Below are positions 1 through 11,869 of a DNA stretch of 64,000 nt, one piece after another. The first letter of the stretch is position 1. Each line of letters begins with the position of its first letter. Location of the stretch: contig CM057841.1 of assembly GCA_030068075.1 (NCBI GenBank), positions 43,379,030 through 43,443,029 on the forward strand, given 5' to 3'. The DNA is from Paguma larvata. Taxonomy: Eukaryota > Chordata > Mammalia > Carnivora > Viverridae. The notes under the pieces are model-generated. The model was given only the letters and a program-made list of their open reading frames with translations, searched no databases and was not told the origin of the DNA. A program made the translations under genes and the position numbers.

Positions 1-467
1 AGTGTCAAAATATGTTGACATATAGGTTGGGCTGAAGCATACTGCATCCAGCATTATGGCAGCAGGGAATGTAGGAGTCTCAGAAGAGTGAAGCATTAGT
101 TGTATACATTGGTTGGTGATTACTCCTTTGGAAATGCAGAAATGTTTAAAGGCATGCAGATTTCTGAAATGTATCTGTGAGCTCATTAAATACAATAATT
201 TCCAATATTTAGAATGATCCATGTAAAATTCCTTGGAAAATACCGTGTCAGGCTAAATGTTTATCATGAAAATTTGATGATTTGATAATTTACCTAAAAC
301 TGCCCGTTTAATGCAGCCCCTATATTTCAGACATGGGAGTTTTTTAAAGGGCTGCTAGTGTGTCATTTCATCTGTCCCAAAATACTGAGCCCTACACCCA
401 GAATATAGAAAATAGACTGAATAGAAGTGCATAATTATGAGTTATAAGGCAATACAATAAATCCCTG
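1..467. other. Single-copy-looking intergenic/intronic DNA
   Basis: AT-rich sequence with no reading frame, RNA gene or repeat that I recognise. Old, decayed repeats could be hidden here. Confidence 0.4.
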
Positions 468-532
468 GATCATGACCTGAGCTGAATTCAAGAGTCAGAC
501 ATTCAACTGACTGAGCCATCCAGCTGCCCCTT
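468..532 (-). repeat. Feline tRNA-Lys SINE, head fragment
   Basis: The reverse complement reads as the tRNA-derived head of the carnivore SINE (GGGGCAGCTGGATGGCTCAG, then the GGTCATGATC block reduced to GGTCATGATCC). The CT-rich body and A-tail are missing, so this is a broken copy and not a simple 5' truncation, which would remove the head instead. Confidence 0.7.
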
Positions 533-3500
533 AAAAATCTTTTTGAAAGTGTAACTGAAGTAACAGAAAAGTAAGGAAAATTATTTCTTAGTAGCCCAAA
601 ATTAAGATGATAAAGAAATTGATTAAGTGTGAATTAACACAGTAGCTGCCTGTAGGAATTTGCTGGTCTCAGTATCAAGGGTCTGTGATTGTAAGTAAGT
701 GCCATGTAGGACTTGGAACTTTGAAAGACACAGAAGTGTAGCTGAGATTCCAAATCCTCCAAAGACTACATCCCAGGTGAAAGGACCAAACTAAAAAAAA
801 AAAAAAAAAAAAAAAAAGAAAGAAAAAGTCTTTCCGTTGGGACAGTAACCTCAAGAAAACTTGTCTCACTAGCCCTGGGCTCTAGATTAAGGGGATGGGG
901 ATAAAGAGAGGGACTGGTACAGAGAGAAAGAGAAACAGAAAAATGAAATGTCTGGTTTTGTTTACATATCCATAGTCAGAGGCCTGCCCTCATTCCTGTT
1001 TGGGGTCAAATTTACCTTGTTTACATGGTTCAGGAATTCCTAAACTCAGAAATTGACATAAAAATCAACCTGGGTTGAAAAGATTCGTGTAGCACCTATA
1101 CGAAGCAAAAGCAACAATTTTGGTGGAACGTAACTATTCAAGGATTCCCACACATAGAATCCCACTTAAAAATGAGCTCATGACCCAAAATTAGGAAATA
1201 CAGAAAGCCATCTATCCAAACAGTTGACAGATGCAACAAAGCAGTAGGAGATGCCCAAGAATTTGCAATAATAACATTATCAGAAAAAGATGATAAAGCA
1301 ATTGTTCTCAACATCTAAAGATATGAAAAGAATGGAAAACAAGCAAATAAACAGTATCAAATATGCAGCCAGATTTTTAAAAAGTTCTAAATATAAAAAT
1401 TAAATTTATTAAAATTGAAGGATCCATTCTCAAATACATGAAATTTCCCATGAGTCAAAAAAATAATTCCTTCTCAATTGAACAGTGAGATTCCTTACAG
1501 ATACTTTGTTTACTCAAACCACATGCCATTTCACCACTGACTTCTGGATCTTAACATGTGACTCTTATAACCTCTGAGAACTAATTTATTGAGTTCTGGC
1601 AAATCCCAAGCCAGTATACCATGTGTTAGTTACACTGAATGGCCTCTTCAAAATAAACCACACAACGCTGATGTTGATCCTGTTAGATTAAGACAAATTA
1701 AAAATCTAATACATAGTTTTGCTGTCAGGTCCTAAAGTTCAAAGGTCAATATGGTATATTGCAATAAGGCTATAGGTTACCCATGCCCCAATATTTTATC
1801 ATAATAAACCAAATAGGGATGAAACACCCAGCAGTAGCCCATAAATCTATTAGCAGTGAACTGTCAATGTCCTATATACCAGGGTAATTTGTTAATTCAG
1901 AGCTAGGTCTCTTTTTTCACTAGACCTTGTAAACTCCTTTCTGAAACATCAATAAACCATCTGCTTTGACTTGTTAATCAAATGACTTTATTCAGTCCAA
2001 AGCAATTTTTTCCTAATAAAAACAGAGTATTTATCTCCATGGCTATAAAAGAGGATTGTTTTCAACTGTTCACTTATAGTTAAGAAGCACATTTAGTTTG
2101 GATTGATTTCCAATGCTTCGGTCATATCTTGTCACTTTCCATTTCTTACACACAGCATCTCAGTTTAGCCATTTAGGAAAAGAAAAACAGTCAAATTCTG
2201 AATGTGGTATGGGACCAATGCACAAAAACTGAAGAATAAGTTTGAGGAAAGAACTCACCCCAGATTACTGTAGATCAGCATTTCAAGATCATGATTTCCC
2301 TCTGTGTGAAAGTTCTCTTATTCTAGATAGAATGTTCATACTAGCCACTGTTTCTCCCTCACCTGAGGTTTCCAGATGTTTGCCTTTTAGTCAATATTGC
2401 TCTGTTCTGAGTCACAGGGCGGAATAATAGAAACTTTTTATCCTCTCTTAAGCTTTATTGTGTTAGTGCAAAATAAAGTCAGCCTCAGCAAGATGGGATC
2501 ATAGCATGTGAAGCTCTGCAAAGCTACCCCAGAAAATGGACCCCCTTTTCTTCAGTCCACCAAACTGACATAAAATGAGTCTTTCTGAGGTATCTGTGGG
2601 GATATTCTCGGTGCTTTGTGAATGAGCATCTTCAGGAATCGTCACGCTTTTTGCACCCTCTGTCCTTGGAGCTTCCTGCCAGCTGGCAAATGGGAGCACA
2701 GCCTGTGACCTCTGACCTTGAATCAGCTCCTCTCGGACTGTAAGAAAAATGATGTCTGGGGAGAGGTCTGAGCATTTGAGTTATTACTGGATTCTGCTCT
2801 CTTAAAAAACAAAGAAAAAACTCAGGTTTCCTTAATGAGCAGAGGCTTCAAATGCAGCACAAATCATGGTGCGTTCTGGGAACCGTTTCTCGGGGGCACA
2901 GCTTCCTTTCCCACTGAAAGTCTCTGAACAAAGGAAAAAATATGCAGCAAACAAAAGTGTCATTAAAATGCCTAAAGTGCTTTTGCAGACTTGTTTTGAT
3001 TCTTTTTATTCAGATATTTGGTGAGCCACCGTTTAGATTGTTTGAGGTGGCATCGTGGGGGAGGATCATCAAACAGTCCTGTTTCTCTCAATGACCTTTA
3101 TTTCCTCACTTTTACAGGGAGGAAAAAAAATTTTTTCGAAGCCCTTAATTCAAATCTTAGGCCCTTTGTTGAGACTGAGAAAGAAAATATGAAAAAATCT
3201 GAAATTTTATTGTTACAGCAATGGATTCCTAATGTGGCAAGTTTTTCCTAACGTTTTACTTTCATTGATTTTAACATTACTCTCATGCAATTTTTCTCTG
3301 AATATTTCCATAAAAAATGTGAACCAAATACATTAATATTAAATGCCCCTCGGCATGAAATTCTTCCAAATCAAATATCAATTATTTTTCACTTAATAAT
3401 AATGATTTTATTTATTGAACCCCAACCTTCATCCAAGCATTATGTATTCATACCTAACTCACACCATAACTAGGAGAGACTGCCAGTCATGAACTCATTA

Positions 3501-4776
3501 ATGTTCTCTGCACTGTAGTTCTCCACATTATAGATTATTTTCATGAGGACAAGGAGAGCCTATTACTGGAAATCTTGAGGGAAACATCCTTCAAATATGG
3601 TTGAGTAATATAATCTTCGCATGAGAGGAACTGATGGACAGATTCCCTAACTTTAGTGTTGAGAAGGATAAATTGGTCTGAAATGAGAATGGGAATACCA
3701 GAAAGTACAAGAAAATCACATACATAATTTAAAATATGTGCTAAATAACATATTTTTTAAACTTATACGTCATCAAACTCAGTGCTGTAGATGTTCAGAA
3801 ATTTTTTAAGGGTTAATTTACGGACTTGAATAATAATTTGGGGATAAAGAACAGAGCATGATACAATTATATTTAGAATTCAGAATCAAATAAAAACCCA
3901 ATTCATACAGTTCATGCCAAACCAAATATACTTGCCTTGAATAACTTGAATTGACTGTCATTGTGGTCCCCAAATCCCTGAGTAGTTAGGTTCTTTTTTA
4001 ACCTCATTGATTTGCCTTTTTGGCTTTGTTTTTCCCTAGTAACATGTAGTTTGGAATTGATTTTTGTAAAATGTTTCACAGAAAGTTATACAAAGAGGGT
4101 CATTTACAGGTAGGGGAAAGGGGGAAAAAAAACCAACATTGATTTTAAGAGGCAGGCTGAGTGAATGACTCAAAATCCCATGAGAATTGAACGGCATAAT
4201 TGAAGGTCTCCTTTTTATCAGAGATGAAGAAGATTCTGAGAGGGTGAATAGAATGCTGGAAAACATTGTGGTTAGATTAGATTAAAAGGTCAAAGACTGC
4301 GCAAGAATATTTATGAAGTTGATGAAGCAATGGGTAGAAACAAATAATAGGGAAATAAAAAATTGATTAAAATGTTGCTACCTAGCAAAGCAATAATCAT
4401 TTAAAAACTAGCATTTAATTGAAAGGAATACAAATATATATTTCTCTTCTTTCTGGTAGGACTATACAAGAAAATAGTGTTGCATTTTTTGAAGATCTTG
4501 ATAAAAGGAAGTTAATGAGTGTATTTTTAGACATTAAAGAATTAATGAAAGCAAATCTCAGTCCAGTTTAAGAGAAGTTAATATGTATGGCTTTGCAAAG
4601 CAAAATCGAGATGAAAATTGACCACAAACATGTAAAATTTCAAGATAAGTATAAGCTAACATGCCACTGGCAGTTATGTGTGTAAGAGAATAACATTATT
4701 TCTCATTTCTTTTTAAACATAACATTTTCAGCTCACCACTAGAAAATTTTAACTAAGATTCATTGGGCTAAGTTTT
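533..4776. other. 4.2 kb without a recognisable gene
   Basis: Mostly AT-rich, single-copy-looking DNA. It holds an A24 homopolymer followed by a GAAA run (793-830). No frame above about 77 codons occurs, and none has a recognisable motif. The A-rich part near 1080-1440 could be an old LINE-1 ORF1 or 5' remnant, but I cannot establish this by eye. Confidence 0.4.
793..830 (+). repeat. Poly-A / GAAA simple repeat
   Basis: About 24 consecutive A followed by gaaagaaaaag. It may be the tail of a decayed retroposon, but no body is recognisable to its left. Confidence 0.8.
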
Positions 4777-4991
4777 TTAAAAAATTTTTTAACGTTTATT
4801 TTTGAGAGAGAAAGAGAAAGAGAGAAAGAATGGGGGAGGGGCAGAGAGAGAGGGAGACACAGAATCTGAAGCAGATTCCAGGGTTCGAGCTGTCAATACA
4901 GAGCCTGACACAGGGCTCGAACTCATGAACCCATGAGATCATGACCTGAGCCATTGTCGGGGACTCAACCAACTGAGCCACCCAGTGACCC
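4777..4991 (-). repeat. Feline tRNA-Lys SINE, near full length
   Basis: The minus strand gives head, GGTCATGATC block, AGCTCAGAGCCTG-like middle (mutated), GTGTCTCCC, CT-rich body and AAAAATAAACG tail. Imperfect flanking duplication: cattgggctaagttt on the left against cagtaggctaaattt on the right. Many substitutions suggest moderate age. Confidence 0.85.
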
Positions 4992-5225
4992 TCAGTAGGC
5001 TAAATTTACCCTTACCATTTATCTTGATCTTAGAGATCTTCTATCTAACAATTTGACTAAAGAACAGATCCCAAATTAGTACCAAAGATGGTTTCTGTTA
5101 TTGGATAGTGTCCTATTATAACACATCTCGATCTTATTAATAATATCTTCTTGTTTTGCTTCTTTCCATTTCATTTTTTACACATATAGATATAGATATC
5201 CTAATCATGTTTTAAAACAACACTT

Positions 5226-5342
5226 TACACAGGGCACCTGACTTGCTCAGTCAAAACAGCATTGCAATTCTTGATACAGGGTTGGGAGTTTGAGCCCTGT
5301 GTTTGATATAGAGATTATTTGAAAATAAATAAACTTAAAGAA
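5226..5342 (+). repeat. Older short carnivore tRNA SINE
   Basis: It starts GGGCACCTGACTTGCTCAGTC, carries a B-box-like GGAGTTTGAGCCC, lacks the long CT-rich body, and ends in AAATAAATAAAC. Divergence from the younger copies and the short body suggest an older subfamily. Confidence 0.7.
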
Positions 5343-5639
5343 AAGTTACATTTAAATAAAAGATCAGGAAGGTAATGTATATTTTCTATGTGCAAAATTG
5401 CCAGTATATTTACTTATCCATTTGAAAAAGATCATTTTGAAACTGTAGAAGTTTGCTTCATATTTGTCTTTCCTTTTACCTGATTACATTTTAAAGATGT
5501 AGATAAACTAGGAACTTTTGTTTAAAAGACAAATATTTCCATTAACTTTTATGTAAAGTAGTAACTTTACTGGTCAATTATTATTATATAAATAAGGGTA
5601 TCTCTCCAGTTATTTATATACAGATAGGTACTCCGTGAA

Positions 5640-5718
5640 CTGGGATCCTGGTTAAAATTGCAATTCTGACTCCATTAGATTGGACAGAGAATTCAAGAAT
5701 TTGCATTTTAAACCCCCA
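5640..5718 (+). repeat. MER5-like DNA transposon fragment (tentative)
   Basis: The pattern 'attctgactccattag...gagaattcaagaatttgcatttt' resembles the conserved middle of MER5-type non-autonomous hAT elements. Only about 80 bp is recognisable and no terminal inverted repeats were seen. Confidence 0.35.
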
Positions 5719-5795
5719 TCATAGATGATTCGTATATAATTGGTCTTCAGGCTAGTTTATGGAAGTTTACTTCAGCAGTTAAATATGCTCTTTTT

Positions 5796-6660
5796 ATGCA
5801 CCAATTTCTTACTTGACACATCTCCAAAGGCAAGAGAATTAAAAGCAAAAATGAACTACCGAATCCTTATCAAGATAAAAAGCTCCTGCACGGCAAAGGA
5901 AACAACCAACAAAACTAATAGGCAACAAACGGAATGGGAAAGGATAATTGCAAATGACATATCAGATAAAGGACTAGTATCTAAAATCTATAAAGAACTT
6001 ACCAAACTCCACACCCGAAAAATGAATATTCGATTGAAGAAATGGGCGGAAGATATGAATAGACACTTCTCCAAAGAAGACATCCAAATGGCAAACAGAC
6101 ACATGAAACGATGCTCAACGTCACTCATCATCAGGGAAATACAAATCAAAACCACACCGAGATACCACATCACACCAGCCAGAGTGGCTAAAATGAACAA
6201 ATCAGGAAACTATAGATGCTGGCGAGGATGTGGAGAAACAGGCACCCTCTTGCACTGTTGGTGGCAATGCAAACTGGTGCAGCCACTCTGGAGAACGGTG
6301 TAGAAGTTCATCAAAAAAATGAAAATAGAACTACCCTATAACCCAGCAATAGCACTGTTAGGAATCTACCCAAGAGATCCAGGAATGCTGATGCATAGGG
6401 GCATGTGTACCCCAATGTTTATAGCAGCACTGTCGACAATAGACAAATAACGGAAAGAGACTAAATGTCCATCAACTGATGAATGGATAAAGAAGAAGTG
6501 GTATATATATATACAATGGAATACTACGCAGCAATGAGAAAGAATGAAATCTGGCCATGTGTGGCAACATGGTTGGAACTGGAAGGTATTATGCTGAGTG
6601 AGATAAGTCAGGCAGAGAAAGACAGATGCCGTATGTATCCACGCATTGGTGGGTTTTGTG
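5796..6660 (+). pseudogene. LINE-1 ORF2 C-terminal remnant
   Basis: This encodes the end of ORF2p, the LINE-1 endonuclease/reverse transcriptase, including the C-terminal Cys-rich segment (CWRGCG ... LLHCWWQC, encoded near 6217-6275). The frame is open from before the insertion point to a TAG at 6301-6303. The full-length copy at 36.4-43.1 kb has TGG there, so a single G-to-A change made the stop. Beyond it the frame resumes, then shifts at the (TA)n run near 6502-6517. The last about 55 codons (YYAAM...ENEIWP-like: KNEIWPCVATW) are readable in another frame. There is no promoter or start of its own; it is a dead fragment. The frame continuing left of 5796 into flanking DNA is chance. Confidence 0.9.
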
Positions 6661-6765
6661 AGACTTAACAGAAAACCAGTGGGGAGGAGAACAGAGGAAG
6701 GAAAAAACCACAGAGAGGGAGGGAGACAAAACATAAGAGACTCTCAAAGACAAAGAACAAACTGA

Positions 6766-6789
6766 GGGGAAGGGGGGTGGGAGGGGGGA
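6766..6789 (+). other. G-rich tract in LINE-1 3' UTR (possible G-quadruplex)
   Basis: Four runs of three or more G within 24 bases (GGGG, GGGGGG, GGG, GGGGGG) in an otherwise purine-rich 3' UTR. LINE-1 3' UTRs of several mammals carry such tracts; folding here is inferred only. Confidence 0.75.
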
Positions 6790-6891
6790 GCGTGGGTGAT
6801 GGGCACAGAAGAGGGCACTTGTTAGGATGAGCACTGGGTGTTGTATGGGAACCAACTTGACAATAAATTATTTTAAAAATATGGTCTTTTT

Positions 6892-7709
6892 TTTTAAGTA
6901 TGTGAAAGGCATGGATGAATTTTATTTATTACCCGATATCTACAATTTAATTTGAGGTAAAATATAAGCAACATATAAAAGAGTAAGTAAGGATGGAGTT
7001 TGGCTTCCAGTAATAATGTTAAACTGAGTAATCTGGACCATCTCTTCTACTGAGACAGAAAAGCTGTTTTTTAAACAGAAACAAAAATCTCTTTGAGGCC
7101 TTGTAAAACTAACACTATGGTGAAAACTTGTGAGACCAAATTGGAGGACATTTAAGAGAGAGGATTCTGGCGTTTACAAGCGTTTTTCCCTTAGAGGTAT
7201 CTGCCATGACTTAGAGGTCCAAGTATCTGCCATTTCCAAAAAAGATGGCTAAAAGACTAAGAAAGTTAAATAGAGATAATTAGAATCATGAAGCCTGTGG
7301 GAGAAGGTAGAGTTCACTGCCCACAAAGAGGGGAGTGACACTTGATTACATCTAAGAAGAAGGATAAACCTGAAATAGACCAGCCTCGCCAGGGACTGAA
7401 AACCAACTTTAAATTATTTCAAATCTTGAACAAATTTAGGTGCTACAGAGTGGCTACTAGCCTTACCTACTCCCAGAAATTTTTATAGAGGAAGATAAAA
7501 TTGTCCAAGGCCATCAACTGTTTCTCTGCAGTTTTCTTATGTATACTTATTGATGTTTACTCAAAATAAAAAATAAGCACAGGAAAAGATAAAACATATG
7601 ATAGAAAATCAAGGGAAACAACACCCAATACAAATAGACTTAGACAGATGATTTAGATAATAGGGTTTTTAGACACAGATTTCATAATAAGAATGCTTAA
7701 TATATGAGT
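6892..7709 (+). repeat. Probable old LINE-1 5'-region remnant
   Basis: The section around 7320-7470 (agaggggagtgacacttgatta ... agggactgaaa ... atttaggtgctaca) resembles the 5' region of old mammalian LINE-1 elements on the plus strand. No coding frame survives and boundaries are unclear. The rest of the interval looks single-copy. Confidence 0.35.
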
Positions 7710-9490
7710 TCTGTGTATATTCAGATATTAATTCCTTATCAGATATGTGATTTTCAAATATTCCCTCCTAGTTTGGGGCTGCATTTTTATTCTGTTGTTA
7801 GTGTCCTTTGATGTATATGTTTTTAATTTTCATGAAGTCCAATTTGTTTACTTTGATGCCAGTCCCTTTTGTGTCATTTCCAAGAAATCATTGCCAAATC
7901 CAGTGTTGTGACATTTTTATCCTCTGTTTCTTATAAGAGTTGTATAGTTTTAGTTCTTGTGTTTCCATCTTTAATCCATTTTGAGTAAGGTTTGGATATG
8001 GTGTTAAGTAAGGGGCTAGCCCTCAATGTGGATATCCAATTTCCCCAGTACCATTTGTTGAAAACACTATCCTTTCCCCCACTAAATAGTTGTGGGCACC
8101 GTCACCAAAATCAATTGACCAGTATATTAGTGAGCTTGTGATGCCATGAGAAAACATCACAGATGAAGTAACTTAAACAACAGAACTTAATTTCTCACTG
8201 TCATAGAGTCTGGAAGTTCAGTAACAGAATGCATGGTTGGACTCTGGTAGGAATTCTCTTTCTGGCTTTAAATGGGCTGCTTTTTGCTGTGTTGTCACAT
8301 GGCAGAGAAAGAGAATTTTAGCGTCTTCTTCCTTTTCTTACAAGGGCACTGGGTTTCCAAATCAGGGATCCCTGGATTCCCAGTCATTTTTATGACTTCA
8401 TTTTAGTCGTAATTTCTTTTAAAGGCCTTATCTCCAACACAGTCACATGGGAAGTTAGGGCTTTAAAATATGAATTTGGGAGGCACACAGTTCATTCCAG
8501 AGCAACCATTATGCAAGGATTTATTTTTGAGATCTTTATTCCATTTGTCGGTATGTCTGTTTTTATGCCTGCATGACACTGTTTTGATTACTGTATCTTC
8601 ATTAAGTTTTGAAATCACAAGTGCAAGTCCTCCAACTTTTTTTTTTTTCAAGATTGTTTTGGCTGTTAGGGGTTCCTTGAGGTTTAATATAAATTTTAGG
8701 ATGGATTTTTCTATTTCTGCCAAAAAGCATCATAGGAATTTCAGTGGTATTATGTTGAATTTGTAGATCACTATGGGTAGCATTGACGTCATAATAACAT
8801 TAAATAGCCTATTCATGAACATGGGATGTCTTTCCTTCTACTTATGTCATTTTTTATTTCTTTCACCAATGTTTGGTAGTTTTCACTGTACAAATATTTT
8901 ACCTCTTTGTTTAAAATTTCTAAGCATGTTTTCTTTTGGATGCTATTGTCAATGGAATTATCTTAATTTATTTTTCAGGTTGTTTGTTTTTAGTGTAAAG
9001 AAATGGAACTGATGTTGGACTGTTGATTTTGTGTGCTGTTATTTTTCTCAGTTTGCTTATTCTAGAACATTTTTTTGGTCACAGCTTTAGGGTTTTCTAC
9101 ATATAATATTATATCATCTCCAAACAGTGATGAGTTTACTTCTTTCCAAGTTGAATGCCTTTTGTTTCTTGACTAATTGCTCTGCCTAAAATTTATAATA
9201 CTGTGTTGAATAGAGGTGGCAAACACAGGTATCCTTGCCTTGTTCCTGGTCTTTACAGGAAAAGGTAACAAGTCTTTCACCATTGAAGATAATGTTAGCT
9301 GTGGGTTTTTCATCTGTGGCTTTTATCATATTGAGATAGTTTTCTTTTACTCCTAGAATATTGAGTGTTTTTATCATGAAAACGTACTTAATTTCTGTCA
9401 AGTGTTTTTTCTTCATCAGTTGAGATGATCACATAGGATTTTTTCCTTCATTCTGTAAATGTGTTGTATTTAGTTAATTGGGGGGAGCAT
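7710..9490 (-). mobile_element. Old LINE-1 ORF2 segment, split by an LTR
   Basis: On the minus strand this follows the order of ORF2 from the 3' half back into the reverse transcriptase: 'aatccattttgagt', 'ccagtaccatttgttgaa', 'gattgttttggctgtt', 'ttaggatggatttttcta', 'ttgaatagaggtggcaaacacag' (the RT motif-B region) and 'tcttcatcagttgagatgatca'. No long frame survives. A MaLR LTR at 8123-8504 interrupts it; the LINE-1 text resumes directly after the LTR, so the LTR is younger. Confidence 0.85.
8123..8504 (-). repeat. MaLR-type solo LTR (MST/MLT1 group)
   Basis: The minus strand reads as a mammalian MaLR LTR: TTTAAAGCCC...GAAGTCATAAAAATG, 'aacagcaaaaagcagc', and near its 3' end 'gagaaattaagttctgttgttt' (polyadenylation region), ending ACTAATATA. 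No internal region or second LTR is next to it, so it is a solo LTR. It lies within the LINE-1 at 7710-9490. Confidence 0.75.
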
Positions 9491-9749
9491 AATTTGCTGA
9501 TTCTTTGTATGCCTTATGACTTTTTTATGTTGAAAACTGGACAAAAACTGAATCTTAAAATGTAGGAACTCTGGAAATCATATTCTCCCTCTTTCCTGGC
9601 ATTTGCTGTTGTGGTGGTGGTGGTGGTTTGTGGTCGTGGTTGTAGCCTGATTCTATGCTGGGGATCAGCCTGGATTGTGAACTTAAGGTCTTCTTAGGTC
9701 GCTTCTATGCCTTTGAATAAATACCAATGCATTTGATTGTTGAGTCATA

Positions 9750-9935
9750 TAAAAAGAGTAGTTTTTTAAGAACCTACCAAACAGTTTTCCAAAGTGGCTG
9801 TACCATTTCGCATTCCCACCAGCCATGAATGAGATTTCCTTTTACTCCACATCCTCACCAGCTTTTGGTGTTGCCGCTCTTGGATTTTTGCCATTCTAAT
9901 AGGTGTATAGTGGTATCCAGAATTATTTTTGACCT
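9750..9935 (-). repeat. LINE-1 3'-ORF2 fragment
   Basis: 'cagttttccaaagtggctgtaccatttcgcattcccaccagc' and 'cacatcctcaccagc...ggtgtatagtggtat' match the repeated C-terminal ORF2 section seen in every other LINE-1 of this window, in minus orientation. It belongs to a different copy from 7710-9490 because element order restarts. The 260 bp between them contain a (GTG)n stretch at 9611-9632. Confidence 0.75.
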
Positions 9936-10347
9936 CAAAATATCACAGTTTCTTTTGTTTCAAACTGGCAGTACTTCTACTGATTCGTGTCTCTTAAAAA
10001 CTGCTGGAGATTTCATATACTTGTAAATGGACCACTTCTTTTCTGAAGTCATCCCTTTGTTGTTGTATCTTAACACATGAAACAATTTGTGCATTTAACA
10101 TTTTCCCTCAAAATTTACTCCCCTAATTCTACAAGTTTATTGAATATTTCTGCTAGGTTATTCTTTGCAGTGTTTTTATCAAACGTTTGCCATTATATGA
10201 GTCATCATTTTTCTATCTCCTCTGTTTCCTTGCCACTTTTCCAGCTTCCTATTATAGCTCCTCACTTTCTGCCTCCTGGTTCCAAACTTTTTTATATTTT
10301 AGTCTTTTGCTTTTGGAGCACCCCACTTACAGCTTACGTCTTCTATA
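9936..10347. other. Unassigned AT/pyrimidine-rich DNA
   Basis: No gene or clear repeat. Short frames here consist of low-complexity hydrophobic residues and show no motif. Confidence 0.4.
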
Positions 10348-10640
10348 TCTGTTCATTTTTGCTGTAGTAATGCTTCTAACTCAAATAGCTTACAACAAAA
10401 TGATTTACCCTTTTTCATACATCTTGGGATGAACTGATCTAGGCTGCAATTGTAGTGTAGGTCCATGTCTACTCTTTTTCCTTGGCCCAGCAGTCTAGTC
10501 AGGGCACATTCTTATGGTAATACCAAAAGCCTGGGTGGGCAATTCAGCTGAACAAACACATTTCAAAGCTCTGTATACAGTATAGCTACTGACATCTCAA
10601 GGCCCAAATGAGTAATGTGACTGAATCCAAAGTCAAAGCT
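10348..10640 (+). repeat. Unclassified ancient interspersed repeat (tentative)
   Basis: The order 'aaatagcttacaacaaa ... tccttggcccagcagtcta ... acattcttatggtaatacc ... aaacacatttcaaagctctg' resembles a dispersed mammalian repeat that I recall but cannot name securely. A homology search against repeat libraries would settle it. Confidence 0.35.
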
Positions 10641-10659
10641 CAGGAAGATATTATCTCTG

Positions 10660-10700
10660 GATATATATATCCATATATATATATATGAAATATATCTGGG
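10660..10700. repeat. (TA)n microsatellite
   Basis: About 40 bases of nearly pure TA/ATA repeats; low complexity. Confidence 0.85.
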
Positions 10701-10859
10701 ACAGCCGTCACATGAAAAAGGATATAGATATATGATGGGGTAAAGAACTAGGGTCAATAATACAATGTACCAAATCACTTAAATACTAACCAAAACAAAT
10801 ATGAGAAATCTATACTCATATAAAGTTGTCACTAAAAAATATTAGAGATAAACAGTGAT

Positions 10860-11650
10860 ATTTCTTGACAAAATACTTAATTCACCTATAAGCTAAAATA
10901 ATTACAAATATTTATATACCTAATAACATAGCCTCAAAATATAGAAAACAAAAAGGAAAACTATGAGACTTAATAATTATGGGAGATTCTAACACACCAT
11001 TCCAATGACTTTTACAACAGACAGACAAAAATCAATAGAATGAAAATGTTAACCCAATTAAGAAACTTGATTTATTTATCTTGTATGTAAAACTTTAGAA
11101 TACATATTAAAACTACTTAATGCCCTTTGTTTTTGAGTGCACACAGAACATTTAAAAAATTTGACTGTAGTCTAGCCTTAAAGAAATTATCAACAAATTT
11201 AAAGGGTTTAAAATCATATAGAATATTTTTTCAAATCACCGTAGAGTTAGATTACAAAAGAATAACATAAAGATAATTAGAAAAACCCAAATACTTGGAA
11301 GTTGAAAACTACACTATTAAATATCTCATATCTCAAGGAAAAAATAACAATGGAAAAATAGAAAATATTTTTAAGTAAATAATAATGAAAATACTACATA
11401 TGTAGAACAAAGCATGCTTACAAGGAAAATTTTGACTTTTATATGCATATGTTAGAAAAGAAGAAAGCTGAAATCTTCCATCTGAGGCATTTAGGAAAAA
11501 GAACAAATTGAAACCAAAAGAAACTAGAAAGAAAAAAATAAACAATGAAGTTAATGAAATAATAAAAATTCAACAAATCAACAAAGCCAAAAGTTGGTTC
11601 TTTGAAATAATAAAAATAATAAAATTGGTACTTATTCCTAGGTGAGACTC
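10860..11650 (+). mobile_element. Old LINE-1 fragment (ORF2 endonuclease to RT start)
   Basis: Plus-strand, strongly A-rich. The stretch near 10972-11000 (aataattatgggagattctaa) corresponds to the conserved GDFN endonuclease segment of ORF2. 11570-11620 (aaagccaaaagttggttctttgaa) corresponds to the KSWFFE segment just before the RT domain. Many stops and indels: a decayed copy much older than the one at 5796. Confidence 0.75.
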
Positions 11651-11869
11651 GTCATTAAAACAAAAAAAAGAACATAACTAATTAAATTCAGGAATTAAAA
11701 AGTTGGGATCCCTAACTACATATCCTAATTTACTATTTGGCAACATAATAGTATCAGTGTTCTGCATTGTGGCATAATTTTTTATTGTATAAATAATATG
11801 TGATGTTCATTTGTAAACTTAGAAAACATACACCAAAGTAAAACATTGTCCCACTACTTAGGAAAAAGT

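Larger units (their letters stand above)
5796..6876 (+). mobile_element. 5'-truncated LINE-1 (3' end, about 1.08 kb)
   Basis: This is the 3' part of a carnivore LINE-1: the last part of ORF2, then the 3' UTR with a G-rich purine tract, AATAAA at 6862-6867 and a degenerate A-tail. A 15-bp target-site duplication frames it: aaatatgctcttttt at 5781-5795 and aaatatggtcttttt at 6877-6891, one mismatch. It is closely similar to the 3' end of the full-length element at 36411-43081 but lies in the opposite orientation. The 5' truncation and duplication are the usual signature of target-primed reverse transcription. Confidence 0.93.

Noticed and set aside
5740..6303. 187-codon plus-strand frame as a host gene
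   Set aside because: From 5796 on it is LINE-1 ORF2 C-terminal sequence; the first about 19 codons are flanking DNA read through by chance.
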